Source of the DNA: Pseudomonadota bacterium
GTDB taxonomy: Bacteria > Pseudomonadota > Gammaproteobacteria > Thiotrichales > Thiotrichaceae
Assembly (NCBI GenBank): GCA_002747435.1
Contig: PDPH01000057.1
Span: forward strand, 1-55,859
Direction of reading: 5' to 3'
Length of the DNA stretch: 55,859 bases
The notes beneath the pieces are model-generated. The model worked only from the letters and a program-made list of their open reading frames with translations, was not told the DNA's origin and did not search any database. Numbering within the stretch: the stretch's first letter is position 1; each line of letters starts with the position of its first letter. Of this stretch, positions 44,949-55,483 are shown one piece after another. Both the position numbers and the translations under genes were made by a program.

Positions 44949-46307
44949 TTAACGCACACTGCCAGGGCGTGTATGCGGTTTGAAATTGGCTTTCTTCATC
45001 AGACCTTCGTACTGATGAGACATCATGTGCGCCTGTAACTGCGACAGGAAGTCCATGACAACCACCACAATAATCAGCAAAGATGTACCACCAAAATAGA
45101 AAGGTACATTCCAGCCAAGAATCAGGAACTCAGGCAATAAGCAAACCAAGGTAATATAAATAGCACCAACCGCCGTCAAACGAGTCATCACGCCATCAAT
45201 ATACTTGCTAGTCTGTTCCCCCGGGCGAATGCCTGGAATAAATGCGCCGGCTTTTTTGAGATTTTCTGCTGTTTCACGTGAATTGAAAACCAATGCTGTG
45301 TAGAAAAAGCAGAAGAAAACAATCGCCATTGCATACAGCAGAACATACAAAGGCTGGCCTGGTTGAAGCATATTAAAGAAACCTTGCAAAGCACTTGAGC
45401 CATCATTACCTGCAAACCAGTGCCCCATTGTTGCCGGAAACAAAATAATACTAGAGGCAAATATAGGTGGAATAACACCTGCCATATTTAGCTTCAAGGG
45501 CAAGTGACTAGACTGCCCTGCATACATTTTTCGGCCTTGCTGACGATTGGCATAATTAACCGTAATCCGACGCTGACCACGCTCAATAAAGACGACAAAA
45601 GCAGTGACAGCTAGAATCAAAGCCAATAGCAGGATAACAAACGGCGCTGATAGCTCCCCTGTGTTAACCAGTTCCAAAGTACCACCGATCGCCGCAGGCA
45701 AACCAGCAACAATACCCCCGAAGATAATCAGTGAAATACCGTTACCAATCCCACGCTCTGTGATTTGCTCACCTAGCCACATCAAAAACAGCGTACCTGT
45801 CACCAAAGTAATCACAGTGGTAAGCACAAAGCCAAAACCTGGATATAAAGCAATCGTTTGGCCATTACCTAAGTCCTGACCACCAAAAGCTACCGCAACA
45901 CCGACACTTTGAAACAGCGCCAGAACGACTGTGCCATAACGAGTGTACTGCGTTATCTTGCGACGCCCTGATTCGCCTTCTTTTTTCAATTGCTCCAGTG
46001 AAGGTATAACGGTTGCCATCAACTGCATAATAATCGACGCAGAAATATAGGGCATAATCCCTAAAGCAAAGATACTCAATCGTTTCAGCGCGCCACCAGA
46101 GAACATATTGAACACACCCAGAATCGTGCCGCTATTCTGGTCGAAGAACTGCTGCATCGCGAGTGGGTTCACTCCAGGAATCGGAATGAAAGTACCGATA
46201 CGATAAACAACCAAGGCCAGTAATACAAATACTAGCCGTTGACGAATTTCAGCAATATTCCCAAATCCCGCTAAGGAACCGGAAGCTGCAGAAGGTGCTT
46301 TAGCCAT
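44949..46307 (-). CDS. secY: Preprotein translocase subunit SecY
   Basis: 452 residues with ten hydrophobic helices. SecY signatures: [10 protein letters not shown] (periplasmic side of TM1/plug), the plug-proximal [20 protein letters not shown], and the cytoplasmic loops with [17 protein letters not shown] and [16 protein letters not shown]. It is the channel of the Sec translocon with SecE and SecG. Encoded in the spc operon between rplO and rpmJ, as in E. coli. A parS-like palindrome lies inside it at 45270-45285. Confidence 0.98.
   Translation of the reverse strand: MAKAPSAASGSLAGFGNIAEIRQRLVFVLLALVVYRIGTFIPIPGVNPLAMQQFFDQNSGTILGVFNMFSGGALKRLSIFALGIMPYISASIIMQLMATVIPSLEQLKKEGESGRRKITQYTRYGTVVLALFQSVGVAVAFGGQDLGNGQTIALYPGFGFVLTTVITLVTGTLFLMWLGEQITERGIGNGISLIIFGGIVAGLPAAIGGTLELVNTGELSAPFVILLLALILAVTAFVVFIERGQRRITVNYANRQQGRKMYAGQSSHLPLKLNMAGVIPPIFASSIILFPATMGHWFAGNDGSSALQGFFNMLQPGQPLYVLLYAMAIVFFCFFYTALVFNSRETAENLKKAGAFIPGIRPGEQTSKYIDGVMTRLTAVGAIYITLVCLLPEFLILGWNVPFYFGGTSLLIIVVVVMDFLSQLQAHMMSHQYEGLMKKANFKPHTRPGSVR
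45270..45285. promoter_or_regulatory. parS-like site within secY
   Basis: TGTTTCACGTGAATTG matches the widely conserved parS sequence at 13 of 16 positions, with a complete left half and centre and a degenerate last three bases. It overlaps the Ser-Arg-Glu-Thr codons of secY, so codon constraint alone could produce it. No full-consensus parS was seen in the window. Confidence 0.2.
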
Positions 46308-46316
46308 GAGTATTAA

Positions 46317-46751
46317 TTACTCCTCAATTTTTCCGCCCGCAGCTTCAATTGCTTCCTTTGCACCTTTGGTAACGCCTAGACCTTGGACAGTTACTGCTTT
46401 TTCTACCTTGCCCGACAAAATAATTTTGGCCTGCAAGGTACGTGCATCAATCAAGTTAGCTGCTTTTAAGGTTTCCAGGCTAACAACATCACCCTCTACC
46501 TTGTTCAGCTCATTCAAACGCACTTCGGCAGTCCGCCTGCCAATACGCGAGGAAAAGCCAAACTTTGGCAAACGACGTTGCAAAGGCATTTGACCGCCTT
46601 CAAAGCCTACTTTATGGAAGCCACCTGCACGTGACTTCTGGCCTTTATGGCCGCGACCGCTTGTTTTGCCCAAGCCAGAACCAATACCACGTCCTACACG
46701 GGTACGTGCTGGACGGCTACCTTTGGCAGGCTGTAAGGTATTCAGTTTCAT
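46317..46751 (-). CDS. rplO: 50S ribosomal protein L15
   Basis: 144 residues from ATG 46751 ([13 protein letters not shown]); the longer frame from 46766 would overlap rpmD. uL15 signatures: [20 protein letters not shown] and [15 protein letters not shown]. It is a late-assembly protein contacting many 23S domains. 1 bp after rpmD and 9 bp before secY. Confidence 0.97.
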   Translation of the reverse strand: MKLNTLQPAKGSRPARTRVGRGIGSGLGKTSGRGHKGQKSRAGGFHKVGFEGGQMPLQRRLPKFGFSSRIGRRTAEVRLNELNKVEGDVVSLETLKAANLIDARTLQAKIILSGKVEKAVTVQGLGVTKGAKEAIEAAGGKIEE

Positions 46752-46752
46752 C

Positions 46753-46941
46753 TTAGGCTTCCTCAACTTTCAACATATAGGCAATTTTGTTGACCATGCC
46801 ACGGTTTTCCGGGGTATCAATCACTACAACAGACTGGTGCATTTTGCGAATACCCAGTCCGGCTGCACACTGCTTATGGCTTTCTAAGCGACCATTTAAG
46901 CTACGCACTAAGCTTAGCTTAAGTTTCTTTGTCTCAGACAT
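46753..46941 (-). CDS. rpmD: 50S ribosomal protein L30
   Basis: 62 residues, uL30: [20 protein letters not shown], then [20 protein letters not shown] and [13 protein letters not shown]. Small two-helix/three-strand protein absent from some lineages, here retained between rpsE (3 bp away) and rplO. Confidence 0.96.
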   Translation of the reverse strand: MSETKKLKLSLVRSLNGRLESHKQCAAGLGIRKMHQSVVVIDTPENRGMVNKIAYMLKVEEA

Positions 46942-46944
46942 GGT

Positions 46945-47454
46945 TTACCCCTTGATTTCTTCAACGGTTTTGCCACGCTTAGCAGCAATCATTTCAGGGG
47001 CTTGCATACTTGCAAGTCCTTTGATGGTTGCACGCACAACATTACCCGCATTACGCGTGCCGACGCATTTGGACAACACATTGCGAACACCTGCGACCTC
47101 AAGAACAGCACGCATCGCACCACCGGCGATAACACCTGTACCTTCAGAAGCCGGTTGCATATAAACAGTCGCCGCACCCGTTGAGTGACGAATAGGGTAT
47201 TGTAAAGTACCATCCACCAACGCAACATTGACCATACTTTTACGCGCTTGTTCCATCGCTTTTTGGATAGCCGCTGGAACTTCACGAGCCTTGCCATAAC
47301 CGAAGCCAACGCGGCCATTGCTATCGCCCACAACCGTTAACGCGGTAAAACTGAAAATGCGACCACCTTTGACCACTTTGGAAACACGGTTAACATGAAC
47401 CAATTTTTCCTGCAAGCCATCTGTTGACGCTGATGTATTCTCTGCCTTTGCCAT
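46945..47454 (-). CDS. rpsE: 30S ribosomal protein S5
   Basis: 169 residues, uS5. The double-stranded-RNA-binding N-domain contains [20 protein letters not shown] and [19 protein letters not shown]; the C-domain has the [18 protein letters not shown] loop. It affects decoding fidelity and spectinomycin sensitivity. 13 bp after rplR. Confidence 0.98.
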   Translation of the reverse strand: MAKAENTSASTDGLQEKLVHVNRVSKVVKGGRIFSFTALTVVGDSNGRVGFGYGKAREVPAAIQKAMEQARKSMVNVALVDGTLQYPIRHSTGAATVYMQPASEGTGVIAGGAMRAVLEVAGVRNVLSKCVGTRNAGNVVRATIKGLASMQAPEMIAAKRGKTVEEIKG

Positions 47455-47467
47455 TAAGAATCAACCT

Positions 47468-47824
47468 TTAGAATTGCAAGCCCGCTTCACGCGCAGCATC
47501 CGCCAGCGCTTTGATACGACCATGATATTTAAAACCTGAACGGTCGAAAGCGACCGTTTCAATACCTTTGGCTTTGGCGCGTTCGGCAACCAACTTACCA
47601 ACAGCCGCTGCTGCATCGACATTACCTGTGTAAGCAAGACTATCGCGCAGTTCTTTTTCTACCGTCGAAGCCGCCGCCAACACCCGATTACCTTCAGGTG
47701 CAATGACCTGAGCATAGATATGGCGAGGTGTGCGGTGAACACTCAAACGTGTCACACGCAATTCACGCATTTTGCCACGTGAACGCTTGCTACGACGAAT
47801 ACGATTTGACTTTTTATCCATCAT
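47468..47824 (-). CDS. rplR: 50S ribosomal protein L18
   Basis: 118 residues (ATGATG start; the second ATG at 47821 is equally possible). uL18 binds 5S r[23 protein letters not shown] and the C-terminal [20 protein letters not shown] with AREAGLQF. 11 bp after rplF. Confidence 0.97.
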   Translation of the reverse strand: MMDKKSNRIRRSKRSRGKMRELRVTRLSVHRTPRHIYAQVIAPEGNRVLAAASTVEKELRDSLAYTGNVDAAAAVGKLVAERAKAKGIETVAFDRSGFKYHGRIKALADAAREAGLQF

Positions 47825-47835
47825 GAGATCACACC

Positions 47836-48372
47836 TTACTTCTTCTTGGCTTCTTTACGCAGAATCTGCTCATCTACGTATTTCACACCTTTGCCTTTAT
47901 AAGGCTCGGGTGGACGATACGCACGAATTTCAGCAGCTACCTGTCCAACTACCTGCTTATTGATACCCTTAACCACAATCTCAGTTTGGCTAGGTGTTTC
48001 AATGGTGATGCCCTGAGGGACTTCATACATAACAGGATGAGAAAAACCCAAAGACAGATTCAATTTTTGCCCTTGAGCTTGGGCGCGATAACCCACACCC
48101 ACCAGTTGTAATTTCTTTTCAAAACCATCCGTCACACCCTTGACCATATTATTGGCCTGAGCGCGAGTAGTGCCGGCTTGAGCCCATGCACCTGCTTGGT
48201 TTTCATTGTAAGGGCGAAAACGTAATACACCCTCTTCTTCGACAACTTCTACAGCACTGTGCACTTCATAGTCAAATGCACCTTTGCTACCCTTGATATT
48301 CAGGTGTTGCCCATTGATCTTGACATCAACTCCCTTAGGAAGCTTGAGTCCTTGTTTTGCAATACGTGACAT
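47836..48372 (-). CDS. rplF: 50S ribosomal protein L6
   Basis: 178 residues from ATG 48372 ([15 protein letters not shown]); the extension to 48396 would overlap rpsH. uL6 has two related domains and ends in [20 protein letters not shown], the diagnostic C-terminal RNA-binding segment. It lies near the factor-binding centre. Confidence 0.97.
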   Translation of the reverse strand: MSRIAKQGLKLPKGVDVKINGQHLNIKGSKGAFDYEVHSAVEVVEEEGVLRFRPYNENQAGAWAQAGTTRAQANNMVKGVTDGFEKKLQLVGVGYRAQAQGQKLNLSLGFSHPVMYEVPQGITIETPSQTEIVVKGINKQVVGQVAAEIRAYRPPEPYKGKGVKYVDEQILRKEAKKK

Positions 48373-48388
48373 GACAGCCTGCCTACCC

Positions 48389-48784
48389 TTATTCAACTAC
48401 ACAGATGACTTCGCCACCTTGTCCCACAGCACGCGCTGCACGGTCACTCATCACACCTGAAGAGGTAGAGACAATGGCAACACCATAACCCCCCATTACT
48501 GTGGGCAGGTCTTCCTTACCGCGAAATACACGTAAGCCAGGACGGCTGGTACGAGAGATACGACTGATAACGGGCTTACCTTGGAAGTATTTCAAGTTTA
48601 CAGTTGCTACTGGCTTACCGTTATTTTCGTCGACTTCATAACCTTGGATATAACCTTCTGCTTGCAGCACATCCAAAATGGCTCTTTTCTGCTTGGAAGA
48701 AGGAAAAGAAACAGTCGCTTTATTAGCACGCTGCCCATTACGGATGCGTGTCAACATATCAGCGATAGGATCACTCATACTCAT
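48389..48784 (-). CDS. rpsH: 30S ribosomal protein S8
   Basis: 131 residues, uS8. [20 protein letters not shown] at the start and [20 protein letters not shown] at the end, with STSSG as the RNA-contact loop. A central 16S-domain organiser and, in E. coli, the translational repressor of the spc operon. 13 bp after rpsN. Confidence 0.98.
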   Translation of the reverse strand: MSMSDPIADMLTRIRNGQRANKATVSFPSSKQKRAILDVLQAEGYIQGYEVDENNGKPVATVNLKYFQGKPVISRISRTSRPGLRVFRGKEDLPTVMGGYGVAIVSTSSGVMSDRAARAVGQGGEVICVVE

Positions 48785-48797
48785 TTCTTTATCTCCC

Positions 48798-49103
48798 TTA
48801 CCAGCTAGCCTTGGTTAAACCTGGAACATCGCCACACATGGCTGCTTCACGTAATTTATTCCGCGACAAACCAAACTTACGGTAAACCCCATGCGGACGC
48901 CCCGTCAGGTTGCAGCGGCGTTGTCTGCGAACAGGGCTACTGTCACGCGGCAGCTTTTGCAACTTAGCATTCGCTTCCATAACTTGCTCGTAGCTACTGT
49001 TAGGATTCGAAATAATTCTTTTCAGTTCAGCACGTCGTTCAGCATACTGAGCGACTGCTTTAATGCGCTTAGTTTCGCGCCCAACCATGGATTTTTTCGC
49101 CAT
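48798..49103 (-). CDS. rpsN: 30S ribosomal protein S14 (zinc-free type)
   Basis: 101 residues, the long C- form of uS14 without the CxxC zinc motif. C-terminal [20 protein letters not shown] and [18 protein letters not shown] are conserved. It sits in the 30S head. 18 bp after rplE. Confidence 0.97.
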   Translation of the reverse strand: MAKKSMVGRETKRIKAVAQYAERRAELKRIISNPNSSYEQVMEANAKLQKLPRDSSPVRRQRRCNLTGRPHGVYRKFGLSRNKLREAAMCGDVPGLTKASW

Positions 49104-49121
49104 GACTTCCTTTATCCTTTA

Positions 49122-49661
49122 TTACTGTTTGAAGGGGAAACTAAATGCTTCTAGTAAAGCTTTTCCCTCTTCGTCAGTTTTCGCTGTAGTGGTAATAGTG
49201 ATGTTCATGCCCCGCAAAGCATCAATTTTATCGTAGTCAATCTCGGGGAAGATGATTTGTTCTTTAACACCCATATTGTAATTGCCACGACCATCAAAAC
49301 CACGTGGATTCAAACCACGGAAGTCACGGATACGAGGAATGGATATATGGATTAACTTATCCAGAAACTCATACATCTGTTCACGACGTAAGGTTACTTT
49401 ACAACCAATCGGCCAGCCATCACGAATTTTAAAACCTGCAACAGACTTGCGACTCATCGTAACAATGGGCTTTTGACCTGCAATTTTGGTCATATCATTG
49501 ACAGCATGCTCGATAACTTTTTTATCGCCCACCGCCTCACCCAAACCCATATTTAGCGTAATTTTAGTGATTCTGGGTACTTCCATCACATTGCTTAGAC
49601 CGAGCTTCTGCTGCACTTCTTTTGCAACAGTATCACGGTAATAATCTCGTAACCTTGCCAT
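49122..49661 (-). CDS. rplE: 50S ribosomal protein L5
   Basis: 179 residues, uL5. [40 protein letters not shown], and the P-site loop [20 protein letters not shown]. It binds 5S rRNA with L18 and L25. 15 bp after rplX. Confidence 0.98.
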   Translation of the reverse strand: MARLRDYYRDTVAKEVQQKLGLSNVMEVPRITKITLNMGLGEAVGDKKVIEHAVNDMTKIAGQKPIVTMSRKSVAGFKIRDGWPIGCKVTLRREQMYEFLDKLIHISIPRIRDFRGLNPRGFDGRGNYNMGVKEQIIFPEIDYDKIDALRGMNITITTTAKTDEEGKALLEAFSFPFKQ

Positions 49662-49676
49662 GAATAAATTTACCTA

Positions 49677-49994
49677 TTAAGCGCCAACGCGCTCACCATT
49701 GGATTTAAAGACACGGATTTTCTTTCCATCTTCCAGGAGCTTGAATCCAACCCGATCACCCTTACCGGTGGCGGGATTTACAACCATTACATTAGAGGCT
49801 TGCAATGGCATCTCTTTTTCAATAACGCCACCTTGAATGCCTAAGTTTGGGTTAGGTTTTTGGTGTTTCTTCACACGATTCACACCTTTAACCAAAACTT
49901 TACCATTCGCCAGAACCTGCATGACCGTACCGCGACGACCCTTGTCTTTACCAGTAATGACGACAACTTCATCGTTTTTGCGAATTTTACGCAT
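49677..49994 (-). CDS. rplX: 50S ribosomal protein L24
   Basis: 105 residues from ATG 49994 ([20 protein letters not shown]); the codon before it is GTG. KOW motif at the N-terminus. uL24 initiates 50S assembly and sits at the tunnel exit. AGGTGA precedes the start. 28 bp after rplN. Confidence 0.97.
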   Translation of the reverse strand: MRKIRKNDEVVVITGKDKGRRGTVMQVLANGKVLVKGVNRVKKHQKPNPNLGIQGGVIEKEMPLQASNVMVVNPATGKGDRVGFKLLEDGKKIRVFKSNGERVGA

Positions 49995-50022
49995 CACGTC
50001 ACCTATTCAACTCACCCGGCAC

Positions 50023-50391
50023 TTACAGTACTTCAGGTGCTAGCGAAATAATTTTCATAAAACGGTCACCCCGTAATTCACGGGTTACCGGACCAAAAAT
50101 ACGCGTACCAATTGGCTCCAGCTTGTTATTTAATAACACGGCTGCATTGGTATCAAAACGAATGACGGAACCATCACTACGACGCACGCCTTTAGCAGTA
50201 CGCACGATCACAGCATTGTAAACATCACCTTTTTTAACCTTGCCACGCGGAATAGCATCTTTGATGCTGACCTTGATGACATCGCCGATATTGGCATAGC
50301 GGCGATGTGAACCGCCCAATACCTTGATACACATCACCTTGCGGGCACCGCTATTATCTGCCACCTGCAGAATTGATTGCATCTGGATCAT
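50023..50391 (-). CDS. rplN: 50S ribosomal protein L14
   Basis: 122 residues, uL14. [20 protein letters not shown] and [20 protein letters not shown] are family signatures. It bridges to 16S rRNA (B5/B8) and is the target of RsfS. In E. coli it begins the spc operon; here only 23 bp separate it from rpsQ and I see no promoter in that gap. Confidence 0.98.
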   Translation of the reverse strand: MIQMQSILQVADNSGARKVMCIKVLGGSHRRYANIGDVIKVSIKDAIPRGKVKKGDVYNAVIVRTAKGVRRSDGSVIRFDTNAAVLLNNKLEPIGTRIFGPVTRELRGDRFMKIISLAPEVL

Positions 50392-50414
50392 TTATCTATT
50401 CTCCGTCTTCAAGA

Positions 50415-50678
50415 TCAGCCAGCAGCACGCTCGACCACTTTAATCAAAGTCCAGTGTTTGGTCTTTGAAAGAGGACGGCATTCTTTAAAACTTATCGTAT
50501 CACCTACACGACATTCATTGTTTTCGTCATGCACATGATACTTTTTAGAACGACGCACAAATTTGCCATAAATAGGATGTTTGACATAACGCTCCATCAG
50601 CACGACGATTGACTTATCCATCTTGTCGCTGATGACTCGCCCCATCAAACTACGTTCGACTTTTACTTCTTCGCTCAT
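50415..50678 (-). CDS. rpsQ: 30S ribosomal protein S17
   Basis: 87 residues from ATG 50678 ([20 protein letters not shown]); ATG 50681 is one codon upstream and overlaps the rpmC stop by one base, so coupling is likely with either. uS17 OB-fold: [20 protein letters not shown] and [20 protein letters not shown]. Confidence 0.96.
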   Translation of the reverse strand: MSEEVKVERSLMGRVISDKMDKSIVVLMERYVKHPIYGKFVRRSKKYHVHDENNECRVGDTISFKECRPLSKTKHWTLIKVVERAAG

Positions 50679-50680
50679 CA

Positions 50681-50878
50681 TCAATTACCTGCGACTTTCT
50701 TTTCTGTCAAAATCGTTTTAATGCGTGCAATATTTTTACGTACACGCTTTACCTCAGAAGAACGTGTCAACTGACCAGCACCCTGTTGCATACGCAGCTT
50801 GAATTGCTCTTTCAGATTTTCCGTTAACTCGGCTTTTAGTTCATCCACCGACTTTTCACGTAATTCAGTTGCTTTCAT
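50681..50878 (-). CDS. rpmC: 50S ribosomal protein L29
   Basis: 65 residues from ATG 50878, overlapping the rplP stop by one base. uL29: [20 protein letters not shown] and [20 protein letters not shown]. Two-helix protein at the tunnel exit, part of the docking site for SRP and trigger factor. Confidence 0.96.
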   Translation of the reverse strand: MKATELREKSVDELKAELTENLKEQFKLRMQQGAGQLTRSSEVKRVRKNIARIKTILTEKKVAGN

Positions 50879-51291
50879 CACATCACCTGGCGTGTCACAA
50901 ACGTAGTTTTAAAAGGCAGTTTAGCCGCCGCGAGGCGGAAAGCTTCACGTGCCATCTCTTCAGAAACACCCTGCATTTCATACAAAACTTTACCAGGCTG
51001 AATTTGAGCAACCCAATATTCAACGTTACCCTTACCTTTACCCATGCGCACTTCAAGCGGCTTTTTGCTAATGGGCTTATCAGGGAAAACCCGAATCCAC
51101 AAACGACCACCACGACGAACATGACGGTTAATTGCACGACGCGCAGATTCAATTTGGCGAGCAGTCATGCGGCCACGCTCAACCGCTTTTAGACCATAAT
51201 CACCGAAGCTAACCTTGTTACCTGCTTGAGCTAGGCCACGATTGCGCCCTTTTTGTTGCTTGCGGAACTTGGTTCTTTTAGGCTGTAACAT
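50878..51291 (-). CDS. rplP: 50S ribosomal protein L16
   Basis: 137 residues, uL16. [20 protein letters not shown] and [20 protein letters not shown]. Arg82 in VRMGKGKG corresponds by alignment to Arg81 of E. coli L16, the residue hydroxylated by RoxA/YcfD; a RoxA-like gene is in this window at 19089-19937. L16 contacts the A-site tRNA elbow. 15 bp after rpsC. Confidence 0.98.
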   Translation of the reverse strand: MLQPKRTKFRKQQKGRNRGLAQAGNKVSFGDYGLKAVERGRMTARQIESARRAINRHVRRGGRLWIRVFPDKPISKKPLEVRMGKGKGNVEYWVAQIQPGKVLYEMQGVSEEMAREAFRLAAAKLPFKTTFVTRQVM

Positions 51292-51306
51292 GTCGTCAGA
51301 CCTCTA

Positions 51307-52002
51307 TCACTTCTTCTTTCTAGTCTGGTTATTGTTATTACCAGCATTAGATTGTTTCTGTTCAAGGTCGAAGACCTCACCCTTGAAGATCCACACTTTG
51401 ACACCAATGATACCGTAAGTTGTCAAAGCTTCGGCTGTGGCATAATCAATATCAGCGCGTAAGGTATGGAGTGGCACACGGCCTTCACGATACCATTCAG
51501 TACGCGCAATCTCCGCGCCATTCAAACGACCAGCAACACTAACCTTGATACCTAATGCCCCCAAACGCATGGCATTACTAACCGCACGTTTCATGGCACG
51601 ACGGAACATAATGCGTCGCTCTAATTGGCTAGCGATGCTCTCAGCGACCAATTGTGCGTCCAGCTCAGGCTTGCGAATTTCCTCAATATTCAGCTTCACA
51701 TTATTAACGTGAAGCCCCATAATTCCAGCCACTTCAGCACGTAACTTTTCAATATCCTCGCCTTTCTTACCAATCACCATACCTGGACGAGCCGTGTGAA
51801 TAGTAATAAAAGCAGATTTAGCTGGGCGCTCAATCTGGATACGACTGACAGACGCTTCTTTCAGACGTTTTTTCAGAAATGAACGCACTTCCAAATCTTT
51901 ATGCAGAAAACTGGCATAGTCTTTGCCTTCGGCATACCACTTGGAACGCCAATCGGTAGCAATACCTAGGCGAATACCAGTTGGATGTACTTTTTGTCCC
52001 AT
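51307..52002 (-). CDS. rpsC: 30S ribosomal protein S3
   Basis: 231 residues, uS3. [22 protein letters not shown] domain with the GxxG-type loop [16 protein letters not shown], and the C-domain [20 protein letters not shown]. It ends in a Gln/Asn/Lys-rich tail. Part of the mRNA-entry helicase site. 15 bp after rplV. Confidence 0.98.
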   Translation of the reverse strand: MGQKVHPTGIRLGIATDWRSKWYAEGKDYASFLHKDLEVRSFLKKRLKEASVSRIQIERPAKSAFITIHTARPGMVIGKKGEDIEKLRAEVAGIMGLHVNNVKLNIEEIRKPELDAQLVAESIASQLERRIMFRRAMKRAVSNAMRLGALGIKVSVAGRLNGAEIARTEWYREGRVPLHTLRADIDYATAEALTTYGIIGVKVWIFKGEVFDLEQKQSNAGNNNNQTRKKK

Positions 52003-52017
52003 GTTAAACCTCAGACC

Positions 52018-52347
52018 TCAATCACCAACCGCCACAGTGATATGACTGGTACGTTTTAAAATACGATTTGCGCGACCTTTAGCACGAGGACGAATACGCT
52101 TCATCGTTGGGCCTTGGTCAACAAAAACGGTTATCACTTTCAGCTCATCGACATCAGCACCATTGTTATGCTCAGCATTAGCAATAGCAGATTCGAGAAC
52201 TTTCTTCACAATGGTAGCGCCCTTCTTAGGGCTAAACGTCAAGATTTCCAGTGCTTTCTCAACAGGTAGACCACGAATCTGATCTGCCACCAATCGACCT
52301 TTTTGAGGTGAAATACGCGCAAAGCGCAAACGAGCTGCAACTTCCAT
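52018..52347 (-). CDS. rplV: 50S ribosomal protein L22
   Basis: 109 residues, uL22. [20 protein letters not shown] and the beta-hairpin region [20 protein letters not shown] that lines the exit tunnel at the macrolide constriction; I see no resistance-type deletion in the hairpin. 12 bp after rpsS. Confidence 0.98.
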   Translation of the reverse strand: MEVAARLRFARISPQKGRLVADQIRGLPVEKALEILTFSPKKGATIVKKVLESAIANAEHNNGADVDELKVITVFVDQGPTMKRIRPRAKGRANRILKRTSHITVAVGD

Positions 52348-52359
52348 ATCTACGACCTC

Positions 52360-52635
52360 TTATCTCTTCGATTTTTTATCAGCGGCATGACCACGATAAG
52401 AACGAGTCAGTGCAAACTCACCCAATTTGTGACCAACCATATTTTCATTTACTAATACGGGGACGTGTTGCTTGCCATTATGTACAGCAATCGTCAAACC
52501 AACCATACTAGGCATAATCATGGAACGACGCGACCATGTTTTAATCGGACGGCGATCGCTTTTAGCCAACGCTGTCTCAACTTTTTGCATTAGGTGATGG
52601 TCAACAAAAGGACCTTTTTTCAATGAACGTGGCAC
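52360..52635 (-). CDS. rpsS: 30S ribosomal protein S19
   Basis: 91 residues, uS19. [20 protein letters not shown] and [20 protein letters not shown]. It forms a complex with S13 in the 30S head. 12 bp after rplB. Confidence 0.98.
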   Translation of the reverse strand: MPRSLKKGPFVDHHLMQKVETALAKSDRRPIKTWSRRSMIMPSMVGLTIAVHNGKQHVPVLVNENMVGHKLGEFALTRSYRGHAADKKSKR

Positions 52636-52647
52636 AGCCTAATCCTC

Positions 52648-53478
52648 TTACTTCTTCTTGTTCCGGCGACGGACAATCATCTTGTCGGTACGCTTATTAC
52701 TACGGGTCTTGTATCCCTTAGTTGGAATACCCCAAGGACTTACTGGGTGACGACCACCTGAAGTACGTCCCTCACCACCACCATGTGGGTGATCCACTGG
52801 GTTCATGGCTACACCACGGACAGTTGGGCGAACACCACGCCAGCGCTTAGCACCCGCTTTACCCAACTTAATCAAACCATGCTCAGAATTACCCACTTCA
52901 CCAATAGTTGCGCGACACTCAGCCGGAACTTTACGCATCTCGCCAGAACGCAAACGGATCGTAGCGTAATTACCTTCTTTAGCCACTAATTGCACGGCAA
53001 CACCCGCACTGCGAGCTAACTGAGCCCCTTTGCCCGGCCTCATTTCAATGCAGTGAATCACTGTACCAACTGGAATATTACGCATTGGCAGGGAATTACC
53101 GACGGCAATCGGCGCATGCTGACCAGAAATAACACTCGCACCCGCAGACAGATTCTTAGGTGCAATAATATAACGACGCTCGCCATCAGCATATAATAAC
53201 AGCGCAATATTAGCGCTACGATTTGGGTCGTATTCAATCCGCTCTACTTTAGCAGGAATTTCATCCTTACGACGCTTAAAATCGATAATGCGATAGTGCT
53301 GACGATGCCCACCACCGATGTGACGAACAGTAATACGTCCATTATTATTACGACCACCGCTTTTGCTTTTACGATCCAGGAGGCTTTTGTGAGGCGCACC
53401 TTTGTGCAGCTCTTTATTGACTACCCGGACCTGGAAACGACGTCCCGGGGAAGTTGGTTTTGCCTTAACGATTGCCAT
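52648..53478 (-). CDS. rplB: 50S ribosomal protein L2
   Basis: 276 residues, uL2. [40 protein letters not shown] and [20 protein letters not shown], the last holding the conserved His near the peptidyl-transferase centre. Needed for subunit joining. 13 bp after rplW. Confidence 0.98.
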   Translation of the reverse strand: MAIVKAKPTSPGRRFQVRVVNKELHKGAPHKSLLDRKSKSGGRNNNGRITVRHIGGGHRQHYRIIDFKRRKDEIPAKVERIEYDPNRSANIALLLYADGERRYIIAPKNLSAGASVISGQHAPIAVGNSLPMRNIPVGTVIHCIEMRPGKGAQLARSAGVAVQLVAKEGNYATIRLRSGEMRKVPAECRATIGEVGNSEHGLIKLGKAGAKRWRGVRPTVRGVAMNPVDHPHGGGEGRTSGGRHPVSPWGIPTKGYKTRSNKRTDKMIVRRRNKKK

Positions 53479-53491
53479 GAATCATTCCACC

Positions 53492-53785
53492 TTATTCGGT
53501 TGAAGCATCAAGAGAATGGCCCTCAGCCAGACGTACATACGCCTTCTTCCAGTCACTACGCTGACCAGCGCGGCGACCGAAGCTCTTTCGCTTACCTTTG
53601 ACATTAACAGTTCTAACTTGGTCTACCTGAACCTCAAACAGCATCTGAACAGCTTCCTTGATGTCTTGCTTAGAGGCTGTTTTGGCAACCTTGAACACAT
53701 ATTGATTCGCAGACTCACTCGCCATGACTGTCTTTTCAGTCATACGCGGAGCCAACAAAACCTTGTACAAATAATCCTGGTTCAT
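53492..53785 (-). CDS. rplW: 50S ribosomal protein L23
   Basis: 97 residues from ATG 53785, overlapping the rplD stop by 4 bp. uL23: LLAPRMTEKTVMASESANQY and VRTVNVKGKRKSFGRRAGQR. Main docking site for trigger factor and SRP at the tunnel exit. Confidence 0.97.
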   Translation of the reverse strand: MNQDYLYKVLLAPRMTEKTVMASESANQYVFKVAKTASKQDIKEAVQMLFEVQVDQVRTVNVKGKRKSFGRRAGQRSDWKKAYVRLAEGHSLDASTE

Positions 53786-54384
53786 GCCAACCACTCCTGA
53801 ATCTTTTCCACAGCAGATTGGGTCATGACGACTTTTTCATGCCCGACCAGACTCACCGGGTTCAGTTCTGCTACCATTAATACCTCGCAATAAGGAATAT
53901 TGCGGGAGGCCAGCAGCAAGTTGACATTATCAACCTCTGACACGAAGAGAACATTGTTTGTACCGTAATCCTTCAAACGAGCAGCCATTTGCTTGGTTTT
54001 GGCTTCAGCCAACACCAAAGAATCGACTATAACCAGTCGATCTTGACGAACCAACTCTGACAGAATTGCACGAATAGCTGCACGATACATTTTCTTGTTC
54101 AGCTTCTGAACATAGTTACGCGGACGTGCTGCGAAATTTACTCCACCGCTTCTCCAGATAGGGCTACGACTAGTACCTGCACGCGCCCGACCTGTTCCTT
54201 TTTGGCGAAACGGCTTAGCGCCACCACCACTTACATCAGAACGTGACTTTTGAGCTTTAGTACCCGCACGGGCAGCAGACATATAAGCCACCACAGCCTG
54301 ATGTACCAATCCCTCATTAAAATCGCGTCCAAACACTTCGTCACTAACTGTAAACGAACTGCCATTTGCCACTTGCAATTCCAT
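53782..54384 (-). CDS. rplD: 50S ribosomal protein L4
   Basis: 200 residues from ATG 54384 (MELQVANGSSFTVSDEVFGR); the longer frame to 54489 lies inside rplC. uL4 tunnel loop: GGGAKPFRQKGTGRARAGTS. In E. coli L4 also represses the S10 operon by binding its leader RNA. 10 bp after rplC. An attenuator-like hairpin precedes rplC here. Confidence 0.97.
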   Translation of the reverse strand: MELQVANGSSFTVSDEVFGRDFNEGLVHQAVVAYMSAARAGTKAQKSRSDVSGGGAKPFRQKGTGRARAGTSRSPIWRSGGVNFAARPRNYVQKLNKKMYRAAIRAILSELVRQDRLVIVDSLVLAEAKTKQMAARLKDYGTNNVLFVSEVDNVNLLLASRNIPYCEVLMVAELNPVSLVGHEKVVMTQSAVEKIQEWLA

Positions 54385-54394
54385 GACTAATTCC

Positions 54395-55027
54395 CTACGC
54401 CTTGATTGAGTGCTTAACAGAAACATCACCGCCAGTTGCACCAGGCACAGCCCCCTTAACCAACAACAAGTTACGCTCAGCATCCACACGAACTATTTGC
54501 AGGCGTTGCGTAGTCCGCTTGACTGCACCCATGTGGCCAGACATTTTCTTACCTGGAAACACACGACCTGGCGTTTGGTTCTGACCGATAGAACCGGGCG
54601 TACGATGAGACACTGAGTTACCGTGAGTCGCATCCTTACCCGCAAAGTTATAACGCTTAATAGTACCTGCGTAGCCTTTACCTTTGCTGATACCAGAAAC
54701 ATCAACATACTGACCGGCTTCAAACATACTCACGTTTAACTCAGCACCCAACTCATATTCAGACGCGGCTTCAACGCGAGACTCGCGCACCTGTTTACCT
54801 GCGGGAACGCCAGATTTGGCAAAATGACCAGCTTGGGCTTTAGTCACACGTGACGCTTTTCTTTCACCCACTGATAACTGGATAGCTTCATAGCCATCAG
54901 TTTCTACCGTCTTGACCTGAGAGACACGGTTTGGCGCAATCTCTAATACGGTGACAGGTACGGCATCGCCGGACTCACCGAAAACACGGGTCATGCCTAC
55001 TTTGCGACCCAATAGACTGATAGCCAT
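54395..55027 (-). CDS. rplC: 50S ribosomal protein L3
   Basis: 210 residues, uL3. [20 protein letters not shown] and the W-loop region [20 protein letters not shown], which carries the Gln methylated by PrmB in E. coli. First gene after a 139-bp gap that holds a promoter and a hairpin-T-tract element, so it may head its own transcription unit. Confidence 0.98.
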   Translation of the reverse strand: MAISLLGRKVGMTRVFGESGDAVPVTVLEIAPNRVSQVKTVETDGYEAIQLSVGERKASRVTKAQAGHFAKSGVPAGKQVRESRVEAASEYELGAELNVSMFEAGQYVDVSGISKGKGYAGTIKRYNFAGKDATHGNSVSHRTPGSIGQNQTPGRVFPGKKMSGHMGAVKRTTQRLQIVRVDAERNLLLVKGAVPGATGGDVSVKHSIKA

Positions 55028-55080
55028 CTGCTTACCTCTTTATTACCCGGACTCGGGCTGCCTTGCACTTTTTGTCTTTA

Positions 55081-55109
55081 GAAAAACTCAGCTCGGCGGA
55101 GAGCCGAGC
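55081..55109 (-). terminator. Attenuator-like terminator upstream of rplC
   Basis: On the minus strand GCTCGGC (55109-55103), 5-nt loop, GCCGAGC (55097-55091), then TGAGTTTTTC. It lies within the rpsJ-rplC gap and starts only ~9 nt after the predicted transcription start at ~55118, so it could end both read-through from rpsJ and new transcripts. Confidence 0.7.
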
Positions 55110-55124
55110 CAAAGAAAGGCGCGC

Positions 55125-55152
55125 ATTATAACAGAAAATCTACGCACGTTAA
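55125..55152 (-). promoter_or_regulatory. Promoter upstream of rplC
   Basis: On the minus strand TTAACG (55152-55147), 16-bp spacer, perfect TATAAT (55130-55125), then GCGCGCCTT. The GC-rich discriminator matches that of the rpsT promoter almost base for base. Confidence 0.7.
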
Positions 55153-55166
55153 GCATTTATTACATT

Positions 55167-55478
55167 TCAGTTCAATTTAATCTGAACATCGACACCCGCA
55201 GCTAAATCAAGCTTCATTAATGCGTCTACCGTTTTGTCAGTTGGATCAATAATGTCCATTAGACGCTTATGAGTACGGATCTCATATTGATCACGTGCAT
55301 CCTTATTCACATGAGGTGAAATAAGAATAGTGTGGCGCTCAATACGTGTTGGTAAAGGAACAGGCCCTTTGACACGTGCACCTGTGCGCTTGGCAGTTTC
55401 CACAATTTCCATCGCAGAACGATCAATCAGGCGATGGTCAAACGCTTTCAGGCGAATACGGATTCTTTGGTCAGACAT
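55167..55478 (-). CDS. rpsJ: 30S ribosomal protein S10
   Basis: 103 residues, uS10. [40 protein letters not shown] and [20 protein letters not shown] are typical; the same protein is NusE in transcription antitermination. It starts 5 bp after tuf, so it is probably cotranscribed with tuf. The following gap (139 bp) holds a promoter and terminator-like hairpin. Confidence 0.98.
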   Translation of the reverse strand: MSDQRIRIRLKAFDHRLIDRSAMEIVETAKRTGARVKGPVPLPTRIERHTILISPHVNKDARDQYEIRTHKRLMDIIDPTDKTVDALMKLDLAAGVDVQIKLN

Positions 55479-55483
55479 AAATT

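Noticed and set aside
54385..54489. Longer N-terminus of L4
   Set aside because: It would be translated from within rplC and has no similarity to L4; ATG 54384 gives the conserved start.
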